64,000 nucleotides of DNA from Clostridia bacterium. GTDB taxonomy: Bacteria > Bacillota > Clostridia > Oscillospirales > Acutalibacteraceae. The stretch spans positions 27,953-91,952 of the forward strand of contig JAFXBF010000021.1 of assembly GCA_017516745.1 (NCBI GenBank). Direction: 5' to 3'. The position numbers and the translations under genes are program-made. This document shows positions 8,905 through 17,288 of this stretch, one piece after another (positions within the stretch are counted from its first letter, which is position 1; each line of letters starts with the position of its first letter). The notes below the pieces were generated by a model. That model was not told the origin of the DNA. It was given only the letters and a program-made list of their open reading frames with translations, and made no database searches.

Positions 8905-10005
8905 ATGGCATTTACAGCTAAAGACGTACAGGCTCTCCGTGAGAAGACCGGCGTTGGTATGATGGACTGCAAAAAGGCTCTCGCTGAAACAGACGGCGAT
9001 ATGGATAAGGCAATTGACTTCCTCAGAGAAAAGGGTCTTGCTGCTGCTACAAAGAAGGCAAGCAGAATTGCTGCCGAAGGTATGGTTTATCCCTACTACG
9101 ATGCTGACAAGAATGTTGGTGTTATTGTTGAAGTTAACGCAGAAACAGACTTCGTTGCAAAGAACGATAAGTTCACAAGCTTCGTAAAGGCTGTTGCAAA
9201 TACAGTTGTCACCGAGGCTCCCGCTGATCTTGATGCTCTTCTTGCCTGCAAGCTTGACGGCAGCGACAGAACAGTTCAGGAAAACCTTCAGGACAACATC
9301 CTCTCCATCGGTGAGAACCAGAAGGTTCGCCGTTTTGAGAGAGTAGAGGGCGTTTGTGCAACTTACATCCACGGCGGCGGTTCCGTTGGTGTTCTCGTTA
9401 AGTTTGATACAGATGTTGCTGCTGATAACGCAGAGTTCGTTGCTATGGGTAAGAACGTTGCTATGCAGGTTGCAGCTATGAACCCCGAATATCTCAGCAA
9501 GGAAGATATTTCCGATGAAGAGCTTGCAAAGATGAAGTCTATCACAATCGATAGCTCACTCAACAAGCCCGAATCTCTTCCCAAGCCCATCCTCAGAAAG
9601 CTCTTCGATAAGTGCGTAAGCGAAAAGCTCTTCAGCGATGAAGACATTGCAGCTTATGAAGCACAGAAGAACAACAACTTCCTCTTCAACTTCCTTTCCA
9701 AGGAAGCAGTTGCAACTCTTGCACAGCTTGCAGTTGCAGGTAAGGAAGAGTATGTTAACGACAAGATCTTCTCCGGCGCAGTTGAAGGCCGTATCAAGAA
9801 GCAGCTCAAGGAAATCTGCCTTCTTGACCAGCAGTTCGTTCGTTCAGACCTCTTCGATGGCACAGTAGGCGGCTATATTGCTGATGTTGCTAAGAAGCTC
9901 GGCGCAAACATCAAGATTGCAGGTATGGTTCGCTTCGGCAAGGGTGAAGGCCTTGAAAAGAGAGAAGACAATTTCGCAGACGAAATTGCAAAGATGGTTA
10001 AGTAA
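8905..10005 (+). CDS. tsf: elongation factor Ts with an extra internal segment
   Basis: Nucleotide exchange factor for EF-Tu. The N-terminal UBA-like domain (AKDVQALREKTGVGMMDCKK) and the contact segment VEVNAETDFVAKN are intact. The C-terminal core GRIKKQLKEICLLDQQFV is also present. At 366 residues it is longer than the usual 290-310: between NPEYLS and GRIKK there are about 100 residues where roughly 43 are typical. The extra segment contains LPKPILRKLFDKCVSEKLF and an asparagine-run region. The frame is open throughout and codon use matches rpsB, so this is an insertion and not a frameshift. It shares the rpsB transcript and ends at the terminator at 10024. Confidence 0.95.
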   Translation: MAFTAKDVQALREKTGVGMMDCKKALAETDGDMDKAIDFLREKGLAAATKKASRIAAEGMVYPYYDADKNVGVIVEVNAETDFVAKNDKFTSFVKAVANTVVTEAPADLDALLACKLDGSDRTVQENLQDNILSIGENQKVRRFERVEGVCATYIHGGGSVGVLVKFDTDVAADNAEFVAMGKNVAMQVAAMNPEYLSKEDISDEELAKMKSITIDSSLNKPESLPKPILRKLFDKCVSEKLFSDEDIAAYEAQKNNNFLFNFLSKEAVATLAQLAVAGKEEYVNDKIFSGAVEGRIKKQLKEICLLDQQFVRSDLFDGTVGGYIADVAKKLGANIKIAGMVRFGKGEGLEKREDNFADEIAKMVK

Positions 10006-10023
10006 TTAACAAACAACAAAATC

Positions 10024-10057
10024 AACGGAGAATGGTGAAAATCATTCTCCGTTTTTT
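10024..10057 (+). terminator. terminator of rpsB-tsf
   Basis: CGGAGAATG (10026-10034) pairs perfectly with CATTCTCCG (10043-10051) and is followed by six T. Confidence 0.85.
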
Positions 10058-10073
10058 CGTCGGACAATACAAG

Positions 10074-10115
10074 AAATACCGCCTGTCTTCAATTTGCGAA
10101 GAAGGCGGTATTTTT
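10074..10115. terminator. bidirectional terminator between tsf and arsC-like gene
   Basis: AAATACCGCC (10074-10083) and GGCGGTATTT (10104-10113) form a 10-base stem with T runs on the plus side, between two convergent genes. Confidence 0.65.
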
Positions 10116-10126
10116 GTTGTAATGAA

Positions 10127-10468
10127 TTATTCCCAGTTTTTCCACACATCCGGCTGATAACCGACCGTGGCTTTTTTGCCGTTGCGGACTATTGGTGTTT
10201 TGAAAAGAGCAGGGTTTTCGAGCAGCTTTTCTTCTTTGGCTTCCATTGAAGAAAGATACTCAATAAAAAGCTCCTCATACAGCTTTGAGTTTTTATCAAC
10301 AAGGGTTTCAAAGCCGCCTACAGCGGATTTAACGCTTTGGTATTCACCCTTGCTCATACCGAATTTTGCAACGTCAATCATTTGGAATTTGATTCTGCGT
10401 TCCTTGAAATAACGCTCTGCTTTCTTGGTATCAAAGCATTTTGATTTGCCGAAAATCTGTATATTCAT
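10127..10468 (-). CDS. ArsC/Spx family thioredoxin-fold protein
   Basis: 113 residues of the ArsC/Spx/YffB family. The N-terminal active-site segment FGKSKCFDTKKAERYF carries one cysteine (Cys11); the second Cys of a CxxC is replaced (CFDT). The family's cis-proline region is KTPIVRNGKK near residue 93. Members are glutaredoxin-linked arsenate reductases or redox-responsive RNA polymerase binders. The single Cys favours the ArsC/YffB-like side over Spx, but the role is unproven. It starts one base after the stop of the symporter gene upstream on the minus strand, so the two are co-transcribed. Confidence 0.75.
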   Translation of the reverse strand: MNIQIFGKSKCFDTKKAERYFKERRIKFQMIDVAKFGMSKGEYQSVKSAVGGFETLVDKNSKLYEELFIEYLSSMEAKEEKLLENPALFKTPIVRNGKKATVGYQPDVWKNWE

Positions 10469-10469
10469 A

Positions 10470-11966
10470 TCAGTTTTCCTTATTGTTGAGAGTTTTCATC
10501 GAACGCTTTGCGTTGAGTTCGGAAAGCATATCCTCACGGAATTTACCGTGAACATTGAACAGAAGCAGGGAGAAGCCGTAACCGAATCTTGCAACAGCAG
10601 GTGCAAGACAGAAGATTCCCCAGATACCTTGAAGAATTGAGGGGTCTGTGTGCGGTATGATGTTACCTGCGATATCCTTGATGGGTGTGTAGTGGATAAA
10701 TTCAAGAACAAGACCCGAAAGTGCACCGATAAGTGTGCCCGAAAGCTTTGTTACGTAGCCCTGAACGGCATTGACAAGGCCTTCGTTACGGACACCTGTT
10801 TTCCATTCAAGATAATCGTAAACATCTCCCTGAAGAACGGGACCGCAAACGCCCATAAGGCAGTTGGGAAGACCGCATACTGTAAGCATAAAGGTAACAA
10901 ATGCAAGGTTAATGGCATTAAACTCATCGCCGAACGGAGTGTATCCTATAAAATAAAGTGCAGTATAAGCAATACCGGAGAATATACCGCCGATTGCTGC
11001 GCACATTCTTGCACCGAAGCGTTTGATGAGCTTGGGTGCAAGGGGAGTGACAATATAGTTAGGAATACCTGTGAAAAGTCCGCAGATGGTACCGTTTGTC
11101 AGCTTGCCCGTACAGTTCTGCCAGAATAAACCTTCGTTTACACCGCCGATACCTTTGACACTGCCGAAGAAGTTGGAAAGAATAAGGATAAACAGAGGTC
11201 TGTTTCTGATTGTGTATTTGATAGACTGGAATATTGAAACATTTTCCATGTCTTCCTTTGAGGCAATCGGAACACGTTCCTTGATATTGCGGAAGGCAAA
11301 CACAGAGCAGACAACAAGAATTGCTACAAAGAAGAAAGCAAATCCGCCGTAAATTCCTTCCTGTGACCAGCCTGTAAGACCCGGCAGAAAGTCAATCGTA
11401 ACAGGTACCATTGACGGAATCCATACGCCGAAAAGCTCAACAAACTTCTGTACAGTAATCAGATTGTTTCGTTCGTTAAGATTTGGCGTTATGTTGTAAA
11501 GAAGAATTGTCCAGGCGTTATAATATGACCAGCCGATACTGTTTAAAATGCTGATGACAATTGCATAAACAGGTCTGTATGTCATGGGAATGGCATAGGG
11601 GACAAGGAAAAACAGCATCGTACATATTGCCCATATCGGCATAGGCAGAATGAGGAACGGGCGGAGTCTGCCCCAACGGGTTCTCATTCGGTCGATAACA
11701 ATACCCGAAAGCGGGTCATCAAGCGCATCCCAGATACTTGTTACAGCGTTCATTGTTGCAATTGCTGAACCCGAAAGACCTGTGTAGTTGAGCAGGAAAT
11801 ACTGCTTCCATGTATCTACATATGCGTTGAGGTTTTTGGTGCCGTATGATGTCAGAACATATGCAGCAATTTCCTTGGGGGTCAAAAATCTGCGGTTTTG
11901 TTTGTCAAGCACGGGTGCCGGCGTCGGCTCTATTGTTTCAAGAACCGAGGAGTTGTTTGTCTGCAT
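10470..11966 (-). CDS. GPH family (MelB-like) sugar:cation symporter
   Basis: 498-residue polytopic protein of the glycoside-pentoside-hexuronide family. The signature DALDDPLSGIVIDRMRTRWG followed by RLRPFL sits in the loop after the second membrane segment, and about 12 hydrophobic segments follow a 35-residue cytoplasmic N-terminus. It should import a glycoside with Na+ or H+; the sugar cannot be read from sequence. AGGTGAAG precedes the ATG. It is transcribed with the ArsC-like gene and divergently from the electron-transfer operon. A second, distinct GPH symporter is at 56948. Confidence 0.85.
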   Translation of the reverse strand: MQTNNSSVLETIEPTPAPVLDKQNRRFLTPKEIAAYVLTSYGTKNLNAYVDTWKQYFLLNYTGLSGSAIATMNAVTSIWDALDDPLSGIVIDRMRTRWGRLRPFLILPMPIWAICTMLFFLVPYAIPMTYRPVYAIVISILNSIGWSYYNAWTILLYNITPNLNERNNLITVQKFVELFGVWIPSMVPVTIDFLPGLTGWSQEGIYGGFAFFFVAILVVCSVFAFRNIKERVPIASKEDMENVSIFQSIKYTIRNRPLFILILSNFFGSVKGIGGVNEGLFWQNCTGKLTNGTICGLFTGIPNYIVTPLAPKLIKRFGARMCAAIGGIFSGIAYTALYFIGYTPFGDEFNAINLAFVTFMLTVCGLPNCLMGVCGPVLQGDVYDYLEWKTGVRNEGLVNAVQGYVTKLSGTLIGALSGLVLEFIHYTPIKDIAGNIIPHTDPSILQGIWGIFCLAPAVARFGYGFSLLLFNVHGKFREDMLSELNAKRSMKTLNNKEN

Positions 11967-12038
11967 TTCTTCACCTCTATCGGATTATTAGAACTTATAA
12001 AATCAGTTTACGTTGACAGGTCAGTCCATATCTATTGA

Positions 12039-12067
12039 ATAATAACATAATTTTTAAACTCTTTCAA
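12039..12067 (-). promoter_or_regulatory. promoter of the GPH symporter gene
   Basis: Reading the minus strand: TTGAAA (12062-12067), 17-base spacer, TATTAT (12039-12044). Confidence 0.55.
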
Positions 12068-12158
12068 TACAAATAAAGACAAATATTCCAAATTAAAAAA
12101 ATATTTAATTATCTTATAGTAATGTTTTCATTTGTGAATAATTGCTTAATCAAAACAC

Positions 12159-12186
12159 TTGATTATTTTGACGGAAGTAGTATAAT
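12159..12186 (+). promoter_or_regulatory. promoter of the electron-transfer operon
   Basis: TTGATT (12159-12164), 16-base spacer, TATAAT (12181-12186), 29 bases ahead of the first start codon. The remaining divergent intergenic DNA (11967-12158) is AT-rich without other recognisable sites. Confidence 0.6.
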
Positions 12187-12215
12187 TATTTGGTATTTTA
12201 AATTGGAGTGATATT

Positions 12216-12722
12216 ATGTCTTGCAACTGTTCATGCAGCAAGAGCGATTTGTCCTTGCTCAACGAAACACTTGAACATTATGCTGCAATACCCGGCAGCC
12301 TTATTACAATTTTGCAGAAGGCACAGGGAATATACGGCTATCTTCCTGCCGATGTGCTCAACCACATTGCAGAAAAAACCAACATTCCTGCCGCTAAAGT
12401 TTTCGGCGTGGCTACCTTTTATACCCAGTTCAGATTTAAGCCTGTCGGCAAGTATTTGATTATGCTTTGCCAGGGTACAGCCTGCCATGTAAACGGCTCG
12501 CTTATGCTTGAAAAAACAATATTTGATACTCTCGGCATCAAAGACGGCGAAACAACCCAGGACGGTCTGTTTACCCTCAAAAACGTTGCCTGTCTTGGCT
12601 GTTGCTCTCTTTCACCCGTTATGATGATTAACGATGAAACCTACGGCTCTCTTACACCGCAGAAGGTAAGAGATATTCTTGCACGTCTTAAGGACGAGGC
12701 ACTTAAGGAGGCGGCAGAATAA
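12216..12722 (+). CDS. NuoE/HydC-like [2Fe-2S] subunit
   Basis: 168-residue thioredoxin-like ferredoxin subunit. Helical N-terminal region KAQGIYGYLPADVLNHIAEK is typical of NuoE, HndA and HydC. The [2Fe-2S] ligands are CQGTAC (Cys85, Cys90) and CLGCC (Cys126, Cys130). It would pass electrons to or from the FMN subunit encoded next. The start is set by GGAG seven bases upstream. The stop and the next start share one base (TAATG), implying coupled translation and fixed stoichiometry. A stand-alone complex I role is unlikely because no membrane Nuo subunits are present. Confidence 0.92.
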   Translation: MSCNCSCSKSDLSLLNETLEHYAAIPGSLITILQKAQGIYGYLPADVLNHIAEKTNIPAAKVFGVATFYTQFRFKPVGKYLIMLCQGTACHVNGSLMLEKTIFDTLGIKDGETTQDGLFTLKNVACLGCCSLSPVMMINDETYGSLTPQKVRDILARLKDEALKEAAE

Positions 12723-14479
12723 TGATTACCGTTAAAGTAGGACAGGGCAGTTGCGGCATCTCCGCAGGTGCAGGCAAGGTCTATAACAGCCTTAAGAATA
12801 TCGTTGAAGAAAAGAGCATCAACGCAAATCTTACGGTTACGGGCTGTATAGGTATGTGTTATCTTGAGCCCATTGTCGATATTTATAATGATGAAACTTT
12901 ATCAGCCAGACTTGTAAGAGTTTCAGAAAACGATGCTGATAGCATAGCCGCTTATCTTGCTTGCGGCGATAATTCAAAAATCGAAAAACTTCTTCTCAGC
13001 GATGAAGATAAAATTTTCCTTGACTCACAGACAAGAATTGCGCTTAACGGCTGCGGTATCATAAACCCCGAAGAGATTGATGATTACGTTGCTAACGGCG
13101 GTTATACCGCACTCAAAAAGGCACTTACCGAAATGACTCCCGAAACAGTTATTGAAGAAATCAAGGTTTCGGGTCTTGCAGGCAGAGGCGGTGCAGGCTT
13201 CCCGACATGGTTTAAGTGGAATGCCGCCAGAAGCAGTCAGGGCGAAGAAAAGTATCTCATCTGTAATGCGGACGAGGGTGACCCAGGCGCATTTATGGAC
13301 AGAGCTGTTATTGAAAGTAACCCTCACAACCTTATCGAAGGTATGCTTATCGGTGCCTATGCAATAGGCGCAAAGGAAGCTATAGTTTATGTCCGTGCCG
13401 AATATCCGCTTGCCATTATTCGTCTTGAAAGAGCGATTGAACAGGCAAAGGAAAAGGGTATAGTCGGCAACAATATTTTCGGCACTGATTTCTCTTGTTC
13501 CTTCCGCATCAAAGCGGGTGCAGGTGCGTTTGTCTGCGGTGAGGAAACCGCTCTTATTGAGTCGCTCGAAGGCTCAAGAGGTATGCCTCGCCTCAAACCT
13601 CCTTTCCCTGCACAGTCGGGCTATTGGCGTAAACCCTCAAATATCAATAATGTTGAAACCTTCGCCAATGTTTCGTGGATTATCCGCAACGGCGGCGAAG
13701 AGTTTGCAAAGCTCGGCACACCCGACAGCAAGGGCACAAAGGTTTTCGCCATTACAGGTAAAATCAAGCGTGGCGGTCTTGTTGAGGTGCCGATGGGCAA
13801 AAAGCTTTCCGATGTTATTTTTGATATAGGCGGCGGTATGAAGACCGACAGAAACTATAAATGTGTTCAGCTCGGCGGTCCTTCGGGCGGCTGTATCCCT
13901 GCCGATATGCAGGATACCGAAATTGATTACAAAAAGCTTTCTGCAACGGGTGCAATTATGGGCTCGGGCGGTATGGTTGTAATGGATGAAAGCACCTGTA
14001 TGGTCGGTATGGCACGCTTTTTCCTCGATTTTACCGCAAAAGAATCCTGCGGTAAGTGTACACACTGCCGTGTCGGTACGAAAAGACTGCTTGAAATTCT
14101 TGACAGAATTTGCAAGGGTGAGGGCAGAGAAGGCGATATCGGATTGCTTGAAGATACCTGCAATGAAATCAAAGCCGGTGCGCTTTGCGGTCTGGGTCAG
14201 ACTGCTCCTAACCCCGTTCTCACAACAATCAAATACTACCGTGATGAATATGAGGCACATATTAAAGAAAAGCGCTGCCCTGCAGGTGAGTGTATAGACC
14301 TCGTCAAGTACACAATCAATGAGGATAAGTGTATCGGCTGTTCGCTTTGCAGTAAGAAGTGCCCCGTAGGTGCTATCAGCGGTGAAATTAAGAAGAAATT
14401 TACGATTGACACGGCTGCCTGTATCAAGTGCGGTCAGTGTATGGATGCCTGCCGCTTCGGTGCGGTAGAGAAAAGATAA
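12722..14479 (+). CDS. NuoF/HydB-like NADH-binding flavoprotein subunit
   Basis: 585 residues in the HydB/HndC layout. An N-terminal thioredoxin-like domain (about 1-85) with Cys residues near TVTGCIGMCYLEP comes first. The FMN/NADH core follows with GRGGAGFP (154-161), EYLICNADEGDPGAF-type residues and GAGAFVCGEETAL. A [4Fe-4S] site is at CGKCTHC (443-449) with a later CGLGQ cysteine. Two C-terminal [4Fe-4S] ferredoxin motifs are CIGCSLCSKKCP (from 537) and CIKCGQCMDAC. In this family the subunit oxidises or reduces NAD(H) and is the site of flavin-based bifurcation. It lies between the [2Fe-2S] subunit and a large fusion subunit. Confidence 0.93.
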   Translation: MITVKVGQGSCGISAGAGKVYNSLKNIVEEKSINANLTVTGCIGMCYLEPIVDIYNDETLSARLVRVSENDADSIAAYLACGDNSKIEKLLLSDEDKIFLDSQTRIALNGCGIINPEEIDDYVANGGYTALKKALTEMTPETVIEEIKVSGLAGRGGAGFPTWFKWNAARSSQGEEKYLICNADEGDPGAFMDRAVIESNPHNLIEGMLIGAYAIGAKEAIVYVRAEYPLAIIRLERAIEQAKEKGIVGNNIFGTDFSCSFRIKAGAGAFVCGEETALIESLEGSRGMPRLKPPFPAQSGYWRKPSNINNVETFANVSWIIRNGGEEFAKLGTPDSKGTKVFAITGKIKRGGLVEVPMGKKLSDVIFDIGGGMKTDRNYKCVQLGGPSGGCIPADMQDTEIDYKKLSATGAIMGSGGMVVMDESTCMVGMARFFLDFTAKESCGKCTHCRVGTKRLLEILDRICKGEGREGDIGLLEDTCNEIKAGALCGLGQTAPNPVLTTIKYYRDEYEAHIKEKRCPAGECIDLVKYTINEDKCIGCSLCSKKCPVGAISGEIKKKFTIDTAACIKCGQCMDACRFGAVEKR

Positions 14480-14491
14480 GGAGGGGAATTA

Positions 14492-17173
14492 ATGATGAGT
14501 GATAAGTTCCACATTATCATTGATGGCGTTGGAATTAAAGCAACGCCCGGTATGACCATTGTTGAAGCGGCTGAAACTGTCGGCATTGAAATTCCCACTC
14601 TTTGCCATGATAAAAGAATTGAAGAATACGGTGCCTGCGGTATCTGCGTTGTAGAGGTTGAAGGTGTGCCGAAGCTTCTTCGTGCCTGTTCAACAAAGAT
14701 TTTTGACGGAATGATTGTTAACACCAAGTCCGAAAGAGTTGTAAAATCACGCAAATTTGCGCTTGATATGCTTCTTTCAAACCATACGGGCGACTGCAAA
14801 GCCCCTTGTTCTCTTGCCTGTCCCGCAGGTACGGACTGTCAGGGCTATGTCGGCCTTATAGCCAACGGCGAGTATGAGGAAGCACTTAAATTAATCAAGA
14901 AAAAAGTTCCGCTTCCTGCCGCAATCGGCAGAGTTTGTCCGCATCCGTGCCAGACTGCCTGCCGCAGAGGCATTGTGGAAGACCCGATACAGATTGCATA
15001 TTTAAAGAGCTTTGTTGCGGATATTGATATCGCAAGCGAAAACACCTATCTGCCTGACCTCGCACCCCTTAACGGAAAGACTGTTTCGGTTATAGGCGGC
15101 GGCCCCGGCGGACTTACTGCGGCATACTTTCTCAGAATCAAGGGATACAGAGTTAAAATCTACGATAAAATGCCGAAAATGGGCGGTATGCTCCGCTACG
15201 GTATTCCGCAGTACAGACTTCCCAAAGAGCTTCTTGACAAGGAAATCAAGCTCATAGAAGACCTCGGCGTTGAAATGATTAATAATAAGACTCTCGGTGT
15301 CGATTTCACCATTAATAGCCTTAAGGCTGAAAGCGATGCAGTTGTTGTTGCCGTCGGTGCGTGGAAAAGCAGTCCTATGCGTGTTGAAGGTGAAACTCTT
15401 GAAGGTGTATACGGCGGTATTGATTTCCTGCGCAGCGTAATTGAGGGCAAGCCCTTTGAAATCGGCAAAAAGGTTGCTGTGTGTGGCGGTGGTAATACTG
15501 CAATGGATGCCTGCCGCACTGCTGTTCGCCTTGGTGCAGAGGAAGTTTATGTTGTTTACCGCAGAACAAGGGATGAAATGCCTGCCGAAAAACTTGAGAT
15601 TGACGAGGCAGAGGAAGAGGGCGTAATTTACAAGTTCCTCACAAATCCTGCCGAAATAATCGGTGCAGACGGTAAGGTGAGTGCTGTTAAGCTTCAGGTT
15701 ATGGAGCTTGGCGAGCCTGATGCAAGCGGCAGACGGTCCCCTGTTCCCGTTGAAGGCAGGTTTGAAATTCTCCAAGTTGACAGCGTTATTATGGCTATCG
15801 GCCAGCAGACGGATATCAACGGTCTTGACGGTCTTGAACTGACACGAAAGAATACAATTGTTGCCGATGAAGCAACATTTATGACGAATATCGAAGGCGT
15901 TTTTGCCGTTGGTGATACCACCAACAAGGGTGCATCAATTGCAATTGCCGCAATAGGTGAAGCACAAAAGGCGGCAGACGTTATCGACAGCTACCTTAAC
16001 GGCTTTACAGTCGGCTACCGTAAGCCCTTTGTAGTTGAAAAGCAGGTAACTGCCGAAGATTTGGCAGACAAAGAAAAAATTCCCTGCGCAAAAATGCCCA
16101 CAATGCCTGCCGAGGAAAGAAAGCACAACTTCAGGGAGGTTGCATTTGGTTTCACGGAAGAAATGGCGAAAAAGGAAGCTGACCGCTGCCTTGAATGCGG
16201 CTGTCTTGATTATTTCAAGTGTAAGCTTCTGAAATTCGCAAGAATGTATGACGTCAATCCTGCTGTTTACAGCGGTGAAAAGACTCTCTGCGGTAAGGAT
16301 TCAACCCATCCGTATCTCATTCACGATAACGACAAGTGCATACTCTGCGGTCAGTGCGTAAGAGTCTGTGACGAGGTTATGGGTGTTACGGCACTCGGCC
16401 TTGTAAACCGTGGCTTTATTACGGTTGTTTCACCCGAATTCAATAATACTCTTGATTCATCACGCTGTATTTCCTGCGGTCAGTGTGCCGCCCTTTGTCC
16501 TACCGGTGCTCTTGAGCCTAAAGTTCCGTTTAAGAAGAATGTTCCGCTTGAAACAAAGGTTACAAAGACAGTTTGTACAGGCTGTTCAAAGCTCTGCGAA
16601 ATGAATGTTCACACCTGCGGAAAGACGATTGTTCGCTGTGAGCCTACTGACAGCAACATTCTTTGTAAAGTCGGTGCTTTCGGTTTTGCGGTGCTCAACA
16701 ATCCCTTACGTGTCACTTCTTCAACCGTTGACGGCAAGCCCGTTTCAAGAGAAGAAGCACTCAAGGCTGCTGCCGAAAGAATGAACAATACCGTTGTTAT
16801 TGTCAAAACCTCAATGAGTAACGAAGCACTTGACGAAGCAGTTGAATTTGCAAAGGCAAACAACGCCGATATTAAGTATTTCAACGATACGGCTTATATC
16901 GATGCTGAAATCAAAGCTTTCGGAATTATAAGAAAAATCGGCGCAAATATGGCAAAAATCAATTCTCTCGGCATTGAAGAATATGCCGGCGGCAAGTATG
17001 ACAGCGCAGTTGTTTTCGGTGGGAAAATTCCCGAAACAGACTGTAAGATTATCGCTGCAGAAGTGTTTGAAAATACCGATGCAGATATAATCATTAAAGC
17101 AGTATCAAGCCTTGAAACGGATTGTTCATACACAACCGATACAGGCGTTGTTACAACAAAAGCGGTATATTAA
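14492..17173 (+). CDS. ferredoxin/GltD-type FAD oxidoreductase fusion subunit (StnA-like)
   Basis: 893-residue multidomain redox subunit. In order: a [2Fe-2S] ferredoxin (Cys38, 49, 52, 66); a cysteine-rich linker (CKAPCSLACPAGTDC and CPHPCQTAC) of the GltD/NfnB type; a FAD fold (VIGGGPGGLTAAYF, about 197); an NADP(H) fold (VAVCGGGNTAMDACRTA, about 330); two [4Fe-4S] motifs CILCGQCVRVCD (616) and CISCGQCAALCP (659); and a CTGCSKLCEMNVHTC motif (695) like the Fe-S start of NuoG/formate dehydrogenase, ending in a short tail. The catalytic H-cluster cysteines of [FeFe] hydrogenase are absent. With the two preceding genes this matches the Sporomusa-type NADH/ferredoxin:NADP+ transhydrogenase (Stn). 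The reaction is inferred. Confidence 0.85.
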   Translation: MMSDKFHIIIDGVGIKATPGMTIVEAAETVGIEIPTLCHDKRIEEYGACGICVVEVEGVPKLLRACSTKIFDGMIVNTKSERVVKSRKFALDMLLSNHTGDCKAPCSLACPAGTDCQGYVGLIANGEYEEALKLIKKKVPLPAAIGRVCPHPCQTACRRGIVEDPIQIAYLKSFVADIDIASENTYLPDLAPLNGKTVSVIGGGPGGLTAAYFLRIKGYRVKIYDKMPKMGGMLRYGIPQYRLPKELLDKEIKLIEDLGVEMINNKTLGVDFTINSLKAESDAVVVAVGAWKSSPMRVEGETLEGVYGGIDFLRSVIEGKPFEIGKKVAVCGGGNTAMDACRTAVRLGAEEVYVVYRRTRDEMPAEKLEIDEAEEEGVIYKFLTNPAEIIGADGKVSAVKLQVMELGEPDASGRRSPVPVEGRFEILQVDSVIMAIGQQTDINGLDGLELTRKNTIVADEATFMTNIEGVFAVGDTTNKGASIAIAAIGEAQKAADVIDSYLNGFTVGYRKPFVVEKQVTAEDLADKEKIPCAKMPTMPAEERKHNFREVAFGFTEEMAKKEADRCLECGCLDYFKCKLLKFARMYDVNPAVYSGEKTLCGKDSTHPYLIHDNDKCILCGQCVRVCDEVMGVTALGLVNRGFITVVSPEFNNTLDSSRCISCGQCAALCPTGALEPKVPFKKNVPLETKVTKTVCTGCSKLCEMNVHTCGKTIVRCEPTDSNILCKVGAFGFAVLNNPLRVTSSTVDGKPVSREEALKAAAERMNNTVVIVKTSMSNEALDEAVEFAKANNADIKYFNDTAYIDAEIKAFGIIRKIGANMAKINSLGIEEYAGGKYDSAVVFGGKIPETDCKIIAAEVFENTDADIIIKAVSSLETDCSYTTDTGVVTTKAVY

Positions 17174-17178
17174 ATTTT

Positions 17179-17215
17179 ACGGTGAGATAGTATGCGTTAC
17201 TGTCTCACCGTTTAA
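17179..17215 (+). terminator. terminator of the electron-transfer operon
   Basis: CGGTGAGA (17180-17187) pairs with TCTCACCG (17203-17210); the helix extends inward through 17192/17198. It is followed by TTTAAAAT. Confidence 0.65.
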
Positions 17216-17288
17216 AATAACAGCATAAATTGTCGGGATAGTGTTGAGCTTACATAGTATAATCAAATCAAGACAGGAGGTAAAGCTT

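Noticed and set aside
12216-17173. [FeFe] hydrogenase HydABC
   Set aside because: The third subunit has no H-cluster cysteine motifs and has a GltD-type domain instead, so hydrogenase is not supported.
17230-17263. Promoter for the AraC gene using TATAAT at 17258
   Set aside because: No acceptable -35 at 16-18 bases; the nearest candidates give spacers of 8 or 22.
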